Notes: generated from the sequence alone by a model not told the origin. 5,131 bases of DNA from Hyphomonas sp. (GCA_029287305.1 JARFRJ010000510.1:1-5131); one strand, 5' to 3'. Shown: positions 1 through 5,073, counted from the first letter of the stretch. Numbers and translations are program-made.

Positions 1-6
1 GCATTA

Positions 7-48
7 TGACCAAATTATTTAGCTTATCTGACCAATATTATTGGCTAA
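7..48 (+). promoter_or_regulatory. Tandem upstream activator sites (putative PspF-type UAS)
   Basis: Two related 20-bp elements begin at 7 and 29, both starting TGACCAA and ending in a GCT-containing block. They match at 14 of 20 positions without gaps and are 22 bp apart, about two helical turns, so bound proteins would lie on the same DNA face. The second copy contains the inverted repeat CCAAT-N3-ATTGG (32-44). Their centres lie about 120 and 140 bp upstream of the predicted sigma-54 transcription start, where enhancer-binding proteins normally bind; E. coli pspA also uses two adjacent PspF sites upstream. Assignment to PspF is an inference, because no pspF gene lies in the window. Confidence 0.5.
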
Positions 49-75
49 ATATATTAATTAGTAAAGGCAAAATAT

Positions 76-88
76 GATCAAAAAGTAT
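76..88 (+). promoter_or_regulatory. Possible IHF-like DNA-bending site (weak)
   Basis: An ATCAA core followed by an A-rich stretch lies between the putative activator sites and the sigma-54 promoter. It resembles the IHF consensus WATCAANNNNTTR but departs from it at three specified positions. IHF bending assists PspF-dependent activation in E. coli, so the location makes sense. The match is poor and A/T-rich DNA yields such hits by chance. Confidence 0.2.
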
Positions 89-130
89 TTATTGTTATAA
101 AAACAGCGTATTAAGAATTTTTATCGGACT

Positions 131-146
131 TGGCACGCTTCTTGAA
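131..146 (+). promoter_or_regulatory. Sigma-54 (RpoN) promoter of the psp operon
   Basis: The element TGGCACG-N4-TTGAA matches the sigma-54 consensus TGGCACG-N4-TTGCW at every specified base except C to A in the -12 GC pair. The GG at 132-133 (-25/-24) and GA at 144-145 (-13/-12) have the required spacing and predict transcription starting near 157. Sigma-54 control by an AAA+ activator such as PspF is the established mode for proteobacterial psp operons. The genes just downstream are pspA, pspB and pspC, which makes this a confident call. Confidence 0.85.
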
Positions 147-158
147 GTGTATAGGGTG

Positions 159-180
159 AGCGCAGCAATTCTGTTGCGTT
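159..180 (+). other. Hairpin at the predicted 5' end of the psp mRNA
   Basis: Positions 159-167 can pair with 172-180 around an ATTC loop. This gives a nine-pair stem that includes two G-U pairs. It begins about 2 nt after the predicted sigma-54 start and ends 6 nt before the Shine-Dalgarno of the first gene. Such a 5' stem could stabilise the transcript or affect initiation on the first gene; its function is inferred only. Confidence 0.45.
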
Positions 181-197
181 GGTTTAAGGAGACAAAA

Positions 198-338
198 ATG
201 GACTATAGAGAAAACACAGGCCGTCCACATAAAACACAAGACGGACTTTCACGCTTTGGCAAATGGCTGGCAAGCCGCCCAAGCGAGAGCTGGGCTTTCT
301 TTTTCGCAGGTATCATTATCGCCGGCATTCTGTTTTAG
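198..338 (+). CDS. Small single-pass membrane protein, first gene of the psp operon
   Basis: This is a 46-aa protein of unrecognised family. Its start is set by a strong Shine-Dalgarno (AAGGAG, 187-192) placed 5 nt before the ATG; an in-frame GTG at 147 lies upstream of the predicted transcription start and is excluded. Residues 1-29 are hydrophilic and rich in basic residues, with RF and KW pairs near 19-24 that could form an amphipathic stretch. Residues 32-46 (WAFFFAGIIIAGILF) form a hydrophobic segment that ends the protein, so it looks like a tail-anchored or N-in single-span inner-membrane peptide. It lies between the sigma-54 promoter and pspA, 53 nt before pspA, and should be co-induced with the phage-shock genes. 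It does not resemble E. coli PspD, PspE or PspG by eye. A role in PspA recruitment or membrane-stress sensing is plausible but inferred. Confidence 0.75.
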   Translation: MDYRENTGRPHKTQDGLSRFGKWLASRPSESWAFFFAGIIIAGILF

Positions 339-391
339 CGCTCCGCTTCTTCCTCCCCCCAATTATCAACTTCATATAAAGGATATTTAAA

Positions 392-1099
392 ATGGGTCTT
401 TTTTCCCGCTTTGGTGATATTATAAATTCAAACCTCAATGCTATGCTCGACAGTGCCGAAAATCCTGAAAAGATTGCACGTCTGATGATCCAGGAAATGG
501 AAGACACGCTGGTTGAAGTGCGCACAGATGCCGCCCGTGCCATGGCCGATAAAAAGGAAATGGAACGTGAGATCGCGCATTACACATCGGTGCGTAATGA
601 CTGGGCCAGCAAGGCAGAACTTGCCATTGATAAGGGCCGTGAAGATCTTGCCCGCGGCGCTTTGATTGCTAAGCAGAAGGCTCAAAAGGAAATTGAATCG
701 CGCGCCCTAGCCGTAGATGCCGCAGATGAGGCGTTTTCCAAACGCTCTGAGGATTTGGTCAAATTACAAGCCAAGCTTGATGAGGCGAAAGCCAAGCATC
801 GGGCGCTGATGATGCGCCGTGAAGCGGCTGAGCAGCGTATTCGCGTCCGCACCCAAACCTATGATAGCCGCGTTGATGATGCTCTGGCCCGTTATGCATC
901 GGTTGAAAACAAGGTCGATGAGATGGAAACCTATGCCGATTTGATCAAAGGACGCGAACCAAGCTTGGAAGCTGAATTTGCTGCTTTGGAACGCGATGAA
1001 AGCATTGAAGCCGAGCTACAGGCTTTGAAGCAAAAGCGCACACCGCCGCCAGTCGTATCCCAGAGCCCTGCCGCTGAAACCGCTAAAACAGAGGCTTAA
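392..1099 (+). CDS. pspA: Phage shock protein A (PspA/IM30 family)
   Basis: PspA is a peripheral inner-membrane protein of the ESCRT-III-like PspA/Vipp1 superfamily. It oligomerises on damaged or stressed membrane and in proteobacteria also inhibits the activator PspF. The 235-aa protein has the amphipathic N-terminal helix (MGLFSRFGDIINSN, 1-14), the family's most conserved block around residues 24-44 (NPEKIARLMIQEMEDTLVEV), and long charged coiled-coil helices over about 25-215, including KAELAIDKGREDLAR (74-88). The last ~20 residues are a Pro/Ala-rich tail slightly longer than in the 222-aa E. coli protein. The start has a good Shine-Dalgarno (AAAGGA) 8 nt upstream. It is followed after 2 nt by pspB, so the genes are cotranscribed and probably translationally coupled. 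Identification is essentially certain. Confidence 0.98.
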   Translation: MGLFSRFGDIINSNLNAMLDSAENPEKIARLMIQEMEDTLVEVRTDAARAMADKKEMEREIAHYTSVRNDWASKAELAIDKGREDLARGALIAKQKAQKEIESRALAVDAADEAFSKRSEDLVKLQAKLDEAKAKHRALMMRREAAEQRIRVRTQTYDSRVDDALARYASVENKVDEMETYADLIKGREPSLEAEFAALERDESIEAELQALKQKRTPPPVVSQSPAAETAKTEA

Positions 1100-1101
1100 T
1101 C

Positions 1102-1368
1102 ATGGATGAGGGGATCATAGCGGCGATCGCTATTGTCAGCATCGTCAGCCTGTTCATCGTGATGCCATGGATATTTTTCCATCACATCACACTCTGGCGC
1201 AATCAGAAGACCTTAAAACCGGATGAGGAAAAAATTATGGAGGATTTATGGCATGCCGCAAAGCGTATGGAGCGTCGGATTGAAGCGCTCGAACGCCTAT
1301 CAGATCATGACCATCGCTCTGGCCCCTCATCATATTCACAAGACCAAGACTATAGGAGAAAAACATAA
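1102..1368 (+). CDS. pspB: Phage shock protein B
   Basis: PspB is a small inner-membrane protein that works with PspC to sense membrane stress and relieve PspA inhibition of PspF. The 88-aa product has an N-terminal membrane span (about 5-28, with the MPWIFFHH edge at 21-28). A cytoplasmic coiled-coil region follows, with the family motif KRMERRIEALE (54-64), closely matching RMRERIQALE of E. coli PspB. The final ~20 residues are a polar Ser/Asp/Arg tail, making it a little longer than the 74-aa E. coli protein. A GAGG Shine-Dalgarno lies inside the end of pspA, and the stop overlaps the pspC start in TAATG, indicating translational coupling. Confidence is high. Confidence 0.95.
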   Translation: MDEGIIAAIAIVSIVSLFIVMPWIFFHHITLWRNQKTLKPDEEKIMEDLWHAAKRMERRIEALERLSDHDHRSGPSSYSQDQDYRRKT

Positions 1369-1781
1369 TGCCTCGACCTGATTACAACATGTCATCGCCC
1401 AATCCAAAACGGTTCTATCGCTCACGCCGGGACCGGGTCCTGGCCGGGGTTTGCGCGGGCCTTGCCGAACGTTTCGGCTGGGATGCCACGCTGGTTCGGA
1501 TTGCCGCAATTATTCTATTTTTTATTGGTGGCGGCGGACCGATTTTGATCGGCTATATTATCGCCTGGATTATCGTGCCGAAAGCACCGCTCTTTGAACG
1601 CTCTTTAAGCCGAGAGGAAGATGAGTTCTGGCGTAATGTCTCGGACCGGCCCAATGTCACCTTTGGAAACCTGAAATATACTTTCATGGATTTGGAGCAG
1701 AGATTGCAAGGCCTGGAACGCAATGTGACCGACAGTGAATGGCGATTGCGCAAAGAGTTTAAAGATTTGGAACGTGGCTAG
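1368..1781 (+). CDS. pspC: Phage shock protein C (PspC domain)
   Basis: PspC is a membrane protein that partners with PspB in stress sensing and interacts with PspA. In this 137-aa protein the PspC domain covers about 13-72: a basic FYRSRRDRVLAGVCAGLAERFGWD block with the hallmark GVCAGLAE, then a hydrophobic segment with a glycine-rich turn (about 41-70, GGGGP at 54-58). Residues 80-137 are a highly charged, probably coiled-coil tail (LEQRLQGLERNV, then EWRLRKEFKDLERG). The chosen ATG overlaps the pspB stop and has AGGAG (1354-1358) 9 nt upstream; a second in-frame ATG at 1389 (residue 8) has less support. PspC ends the recognisable psp genes, but the transcript probably continues into the next small gene. 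Confidence 0.95.
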   Translation: MPRPDYNMSSPNPKRFYRSRRDRVLAGVCAGLAERFGWDATLVRIAAIILFFIGGGGPILIGYIIAWIIVPKAPLFERSLSREEDEFWRNVSDRPNVTFGNLKYTFMDLEQRLQGLERNVTDSEWRLRKEFKDLERG

Positions 1782-1875
1782 CTGCCAATCTCAAACTTCA
1801 AAGGTGAATTGCCATGACTGTCATACCTTTCCACCCTCACCTTAATCACTCGGCTGTCGCTGACGCCCCCAATAT

Positions 1876-1881
1876 AAGGAG
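1876..1881 (+). promoter_or_regulatory. Strong Shine-Dalgarno that decides the start of the next gene
   Basis: AAGGAG lies 10 nt upstream of the ATG at 1892. If the upstream ATG at 1814 were used, these bases would instead be read as part of rare Arg codons AGG AGA. This favours 1892 as the true start. The ATG at 1814 has a weaker but usable AAGGTG about 7 nt ahead of it. Confidence 0.6.
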
Positions 1882-1891
1882 ATCTGTAAAA

Positions 1892-2083
1892 ATGAGACCT
1901 TACTCTGCTCAAACAACCCATAAAAGACATCTCTTTCTGGCGGTTTTTGTTATTATCAGCATGATCAGTGCAGCCGGATGGCTTGCCTTTAATGGCGGCT
2001 TCTCAATGCAGGCTGCAGGGGTGGAGATTACGCTGGATGCCTCCCCCTCCCGGGGCTTGCAAGTGTCTTTTGTATCGGCCTGA
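1892..2083 (+). CDS. Small membrane protein, last gene of the psp operon
   Basis: The product is a 63-aa protein of unrecognised family, or 89 aa if translation starts at the in-frame ATG at 1814. From 1892 it has a short basic N-terminus (KR at 11-12), one hydrophobic span (about 13-33, ending SAAGWLAF) and a ~30-residue polar C-terminus (GVEITLDASPSRGLQVSFVSA) with alternating hydrophobic residues that could form beta strands. The positive-inside rule suggests N-in topology with a periplasmic tail; an uncleaved anchor is likelier than a secreted protein. The extra 26 residues of the long form are His/Pro-rich and look non-coding. It follows pspC by 110 nt with no terminator between and ends 32 nt before the operon terminator, so it is probably cotranscribed. 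It occupies the pspD position of E. coli, but I see no real similarity to PspD. Confidence 0.6.
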   Translation: MRPYSAQTTHKRHLFLAVFVIISMISAAGWLAFNGGFSMQAAGVEITLDASPSRGLQVSFVSA

Positions 2084-2115
2084 CCTGTCCGAAAAACTCT
2101 GCAAATACTTTACAC

Positions 2116-2145
2116 AAGCCCCGCGGATACGTGGGGCTTTGTTTG
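2116..2145 (+). terminator. Intrinsic terminator of the psp operon
   Basis: A ten-pair stem (AAGCCCCGCG at 2116-2125 with CGTGGGGCTT at 2130-2139, one G-U pair) closes on a GATA loop. It runs into a T-rich tail (TTTGTTT). It sits 32 nt after the last small gene and separates the stress operon from cmk. Confidence 0.88.
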
Positions 2146-2184
2146 TGAGAGGGATCAAACATATAGAGAGTTTTTAACACGTCT

Positions 2185-2224
2185 GCAGGCCCCTGCCGCA
2201 TGGTATGGCTTGACAAAGATACCA
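2185..2224 (+). repeat. Two inverted repeats in the cmk upstream region
   Basis: GCAGG-CC-CCTGC (2185-2196) is a perfect 5-bp-arm palindrome. It is followed by a longer hairpin in which TGGTAT (2201-2206) pairs with ATACCA (2219-2224). That stem continues inward through CTT/AAG with a two-base GG bulge and a GACA loop. A TTGACA box (2210-2215) lies inside the second structure. No T-tract follows either one, so they do not look like terminators. They could be operators or mRNA structures affecting cmk; neither role is shown. Confidence 0.4.
2210..2215 (+). promoter_or_regulatory. Possible -35 box for the cmk-rpsA transcript
   Basis: A perfect TTGACA occurs 32 nt before the cmk start codon and downstream of the psp terminator, where a housekeeping promoter is needed. 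The matching -10 region at about 2233-2238 is poor (CCAACA). If it is used, transcription would begin almost at the cmk ATG. A weaker alternative is TATAGA at 2162-2167 as a -10 element. Confidence 0.35.
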
Positions 2225-2246
2225 AGCTGACGCCAACACGCTTTCC

Positions 2247-2888
2247 ATGATTATTGCGGTTGATGGAACGCTGGCCTCAGGCAAGGGCACGATAGCGCGG
2301 GCTTTGGCGGCGCATTACAATTTGCCTTATATGGATACAGGACGCCTTTACCGGTCCTGCGCCTGGGCGGCTTTGCAGGCAGGGGTTTGCCTGGACAATG
2401 TGTCCGCCCTTGTCGAGCTTGCCTATAGTATGACGCCGGAAGCCTATGATGAGGCGGATTTACGAACTGAGGCGGTTGGCGATGCCGCTTCAAAACTGGC
2501 TGTCCTCTCAGAGCTTCGCGCGGCACTGGTCAAGCGCCAGCGGGATTTTGCAACCCAGCCCGGCGGGGCGATATTGGATGGACGCGATATTGGCACCGTG
2601 ATTTGCCCGGACGCGGATGTGAAGCTGTGGATTGACGCCGATATTGAGGTGCGCGCGCGTCGCCGCGCGGCCGATTATGCCGGGGCCGGACAGACTGTTT
2701 CTGAAAGCGATATGATCGCAAAGCTGAAAGCGCGAGATGACAGAGACAAGGCGCGCGCCACCGCGCCCATGAAAAAGTCTGAAAATGCGGTGTTGATTGA
2801 TACGAGTAAACTGTCTATAGACGAGGCCGTGGAACGGGCCAGAGGTATCATTGATGCGTCACAGGCCCAGAAAGACAGCTCTCTCTAG
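2247..2888 (+). CDS. cmk: Cytidylate kinase (CMP/dCMP kinase)
   Basis: Cytoplasmic (d)CMP kinase transfers a phosphate from ATP to CMP or dCMP, feeding the CDP/dCDP pools for nucleic acid and phospholipid synthesis. The 213-aa protein has the P-loop GTLASGKGT (7-15), the NMP-binding motif YMDTGRLYR (28-36), the GRDIGTVICPDADVK block (112-126) that contacts the nucleotide base and phosphate, and the LID/arginine region RDDRDKARATAP (163-174), followed by the C-terminal VLIDTSKLSIDEAV (182-195). The NMP-binding insert is shorter than in the 227-aa E. coli enzyme. One oddity is TL in place of the usual PA after the first P-loop glycine; the GKGT core is intact, so activity is expected. The start aligns with family members (MIIAVDG), yet no clear Shine-Dalgarno precedes it. 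The common upstream neighbour aroA is missing, and rpsA follows after 136 nt. Confidence 0.97.
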   Translation: MIIAVDGTLASGKGTIARALAAHYNLPYMDTGRLYRSCAWAALQAGVCLDNVSALVELAYSMTPEAYDEADLRTEAVGDAASKLAVLSELRAALVKRQRDFATQPGGAILDGRDIGTVICPDADVKLWIDADIEVRARRRAADYAGAGQTVSESDMIAKLKARDDRDKARATAPMKKSENAVLIDTSKLSIDEAVERARGIIDASQAQKDSSL

Positions 2889-2931
2889 CCTTATATAAAG
2901 GGGCTAAAACCAAAAGAGGCTGCCACACATT

Positions 2932-2943
2932 GTTAATTTTAAC
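2932..2943 (+). repeat. Short inverted repeat GTTAA-TT-TTAAC
   Basis: Perfect 5-bp arms around two T residues lie just before the structured part of the rpsA leader. It could be a small operator. Its half-sites resemble the TTAA halves of CtrA sites, but the 7-nt CtrA spacing is not present. Chance occurrence in A/T-rich sequence cannot be excluded. Confidence 0.25.
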
Positions 2944-3004
2944 CGATCCGGCACGTGCGCCGGCACCTGGGAAAGTCCGTGGCAAAGGCCGCAGGCTCAC
3001 TCGG
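2943..3004 (+). promoter_or_regulatory. Candidate structured 5' leader of rpsA
   Basis: This G/C-rich stretch can fold into a branched structure. A four-pair closing stem (CCGA 2943-2946 with TCGG 3001-3004) encloses a hairpin CCGGC/GCCGG (2948-2952 with 2959-2963, six-base loop). A second hairpin, GTGGC/GCCGC (2979-2983 with 2988-2992, AAAG loop), lies 3' of it; CCTG/CAGG pairing (2966-2969 with 2992-2995) is a partly competing extension. It ends about 20 nt before the S1 start codon. S1 represses its own translation through a structured leader in E. coli, so an autoregulatory role is plausible, but I recognise no known RNA family and the stems are short. Confidence 0.35.
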
Positions 3005-3024
3005 ATAGTTTTATGGAACCCTAA

Positions 3025-5058
3025 ATGTCACTTGAAAGTATGAACCCCAGTACAGATGATTTTGCCGCTCTTTTCGAGGGCAGCGCAGCGTCTGAAACCA
3101 TGATTGAAGGCCGGGTCATCCCGGCCACGGTTGTCGCCATTGAAAGCGATACCGTTATTGTAGATGTTGGCCTTAAGACAGAGGGGCGCATCCCTTTAAA
3201 AGAATTTTTCCTTGATGAAAATGAGCCGGATGTCGGCAAGATTGTTGAGGTTTATCTGGAGCGAATTGAAAATGCGCTCGGTGATGCTGTACTGTCCCGG
3301 GAAAAGGCGCGCCGCGAGGAAAGCTGGATGCGTCTTGAAGACATGCACAATAAGGAAGAGCCGGTTCAGGGCGCGATTGTCGGGCGTGTAAAAGGTGGAT
3401 TTACGGTTGATCTTGGCGGGGTCAATGCCTTCCTTCCAGGGTCACAGGTTGATATTCGACCTGTTCGCGATATCGGTCCGTTGATGGGGGAAAAACAACC
3501 CTTTGCGGTTCTGAAAATGGATCGGGCGCGCGGTAATGTGGTTGTTTCACGCCGGGCTGTCCTAGAAGAGAGCCGCGCAGAACAACGCGCAGCGATTGTC
3601 GACAATATGTCCGAAGGCAGTATTCGCGAAGGCATTGTCAAGAATATCACCGATTATGGGGCGTTTGTGGATTTGGGCGGCATTGATGGTTTGCTGCACG
3701 TCACCGATATGAGCTGGAAGCGTATTGTACACCCCAGCCAGATCATTGAAGTCGGGCAAACCGTCAAGGTTCAGGTGATTAAAATTAACCCTGAAACCCA
3801 GCGTATTTCGCTTGGTATGAAACAGCTTCAGCAGGACCCATGGGAAACGGTGACCTCTCGCTATATGATCGGCACACGTTTGCAGGGCCAGATTACCAAT
3901 ATTACCGATTATGGCGCCTTTGTTGAATTGGAAGATGGTGTTGAAGGTCTGATCCATGTCTCTGAAATGAGCTGGACAAAGAAAAATGTTCATCCTGGAA
4001 AAATCGTTTCAACCTCTCAAACGGTTGAAGTGGAAGTGCTGGATATTGACACCGAAAAGCGGCGTATCTCTCTTGGTCTGAAACAGACCACGGATAATCC
4101 TTGGGATGCTTTCTTGATGGATCACCCTGTGGGTTCTGAAATTGAAGGCGAAGTGCGCGGCATCACCGAGTTTGGTCTGTTTGTTGGCCTAGGGCCAGAT
4201 CTGGACGGCATGGTTCATATTAATGATCTGGATTGGAACACCTCTGGTGAAGAGGCGATCCAAGCTTTCACCAAGGGCGATATGGTTAAAGCCAAAGTAC
4301 TGGATGTGGATCGTGAGAAAGAGCGGATTTCGCTTGGCATCAAGCAGCTTGGTGAAGACCCTCTGGCCGGTCCAAAAGAGAAAAAGAGCGGAGGTCTGGC
4401 GCGCAATTCAGTTGTCACCTGCCAAGTTGTCGAAACTGCCTCAGGCGGCATTGAAGTTGAATTTGGTGATCCAGCCATGCGCAGCTTTATCCGTCGCTCT
4501 GACCTGTCACGAGATCGGTCTGAACAGCGCCCAGAGCGTTTTTCTGTCGGGGATAAGATAGATGCAATGATCACCAATATTGATCGTTCAACTCGCCGGG
4601 TTACCCTGTCTGTTAAGGCTTTGGAGATTACACAAGAGAAAGAAGCTGTGGCGCAATATGGGTCTGCCGATAGCGGGGCGTCTTTAGGTGATATTCTGGG
4701 CGCTGCGCTCGGCAATATGAGCTCTGAAGCCGATACGACAGAGGAAAGTACAGAGGAAAGTGCCGATATCGCCTCAGCTGACGCGCCTATTGCGGATGCA
4801 CCAGCCGATGCGCCTTCTCAAACTCTTGATGCACGCGGTCGGTTGGAGGCTCCTCAAGGTGAGGGCGATGATCTGAAAAACCTGACAGGCGTTGGTCCGG
4901 CCATGGCTGAAAAATTTAGCCAGGCGGGTATCTTCCATTTTTGGCAAATCGCGGCCTTGACTGCCGATCAGATATCCGAACTTGAAGGTGAAATTGGTGC
5001 CAGTGGAAAGTTTGAGAAATCAGACTGGCAAGATCAAGCCCGCCAATTGGCTGAATAG
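3025..5058 (+). CDS. rpsA: 30S ribosomal protein S1 with C-terminal helix-hairpin-helix extension
   Basis: S1 binds mRNA on the 30S subunit and helps load and unfold transcripts with weak Shine-Dalgarno sequences. The 677-aa protein has six OB-fold S1 repeats at about 29-95, 114-178, 200-267, 286-354, 373-441 and 460-533. Repeats 3 and 4 carry the classic ITDYGAFV motif (208-215 and 293-300) with DGLLHVTDMSW or EGLIHVSEMSW and end in RISLG. Repeats 1, 2 and 6 are more divergent, as is usual. After a conserved-looking SLGDILGAAL (553-562) come an acidic, Ala-rich linker (about 566-615) and a helix-hairpin-helix module (616-677) that most S1 proteins lack. It is about 120 residues longer than E. 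coli S1 (557 aa). The start has a weak GGAA 6 nt upstream; ATG at 3040 (residue 6) is an alternative. It is probably cotranscribed with cmk and may also be regulated through its leader. Confidence 0.97.
   Translation: MSLESMNPSTDDFAALFEGSAASETMIEGRVIPATVVAIESDTVIVDVGLKTEGRIPLKEFFLDENEPDVGKIVEVYLERIENALGDAVLSREKARREESWMRLEDMHNKEEPVQGAIVGRVKGGFTVDLGGVNAFLPGSQVDIRPVRDIGPLMGEKQPFAVLKMDRARGNVVVSRRAVLEESRAEQRAAIVDNMSEGSIREGIVKNITDYGAFVDLGGIDGLLHVTDMSWKRIVHPSQIIEVGQTVKVQVIKINPETQRISLGMKQLQQDPWETVTSRYMIGTRLQGQITNITDYGAFVELEDGVEGLIHVSEMSWTKKNVHPGKIVSTSQTVEVEVLDIDTEKRRISLGLKQTTDNPWDAFLMDHPVGSEIEGEVRGITEFGLFVGLGPDLDGMVHINDLDWNTSGEEAIQAFTKGDMVKAKVLDVDREKERISLGIKQLGEDPLAGPKEKKSGGLARNSVVTCQVVETASGGIEVEFGDPAMRSFIRRSDLSRDRSEQRPERFSVGDKIDAMITNIDRSTRRVTLSVKALEITQEKEAVAQYGSADSGASLGDILGAALGNMSSEADTTEESTEESADIASADAPIADAPADAPSQTLDARGRLEAPQGEGDDLKNLTGVGPAMAEKFSQAGIFHFWQIAALTADQISELEGEIGASGKFEKSDWQDQARQLAE
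4738..4761 (+). repeat. Exact 12-bp tandem duplication in the S1 linker
   Basis: ACAGAGGAAAGT occurs twice back to back and encodes TEES-TEES in the acidic linker of S1. It preserves the reading frame. It looks like a recent slippage expansion in a flexible segment, and a looser DAP-type repeat (IADAPADAP) follows at residues 589-597. Confidence 0.8.
4870..5055 (+). other. Helix-hairpin-helix domain at the C-terminus of S1
   Basis: Residues 616-677 of S1 read DDLKNLTGVGPAMAEKF, then AGIFHFWQIAALT, then a helix-rich end with GKFEKSDWQDQARQLA. The TGVGPAMAEKF part is a helix-hairpin-helix motif with the GVG hairpin. The whole pattern (DDLK-GVGP-FxQIA-ALT-GK-W-QA) closely resembles the extension found on alphaproteobacterial ribosomal protein L21 and on NuoE subunits. 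HhH modules usually bind nucleic acid backbones non-specifically or mediate protein contacts. What it does on S1 is unknown. Confidence 0.8.
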
Positions 5059-5073
5059 ACTTATATTTTATCA

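Noticed and set aside
1..130. Divergent pspF start within the left edge
   Set aside because: No minus-strand coding sequence or start is visible in these 130 bases; pspF could lie beyond the edge but cannot be supported here.
147..197. In-frame GTG start extending the first small gene to 63 aa
   Set aside because: It overlaps the sigma-54 promoter and lies about 10 nt upstream of the predicted transcription start; a strong Shine-Dalgarno supports the ATG at 198.
1968..2177. 69-aa reading frame overlapping the last psp-operon gene
   Set aside because: It runs through the operon terminator, has no ribosome site and no recognisable domain; it is an out-of-frame shadow.
2887..2905. AGCC...GGCT hairpin after cmk as a terminator
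   Set aside because: The stem is only four strong pairs with a bulge and is followed by AAAA rather than T residues, so read-through into rpsA is expected.
2969..2978. GGGAAAGTCC resembling part of the RNase P RNA core
   Set aside because: The rest of rnpB (about 350 nt of conserved structure) is absent; the match is a short coincidence within the rpsA leader.
3562..3993. 143-aa reading frame on the minus strand inside rpsA
   Set aside because: It is opposite a clearly coding S1 region, shows no recognisable domain, and is explained by the codon composition of rpsA.
4215..4715. 166-aa reading frame on the minus strand inside rpsA
   Set aside because: It is rich in Ser and Arg, as expected of an antisense shadow of S1 repeats, and has no recognisable motif or ribosome site.
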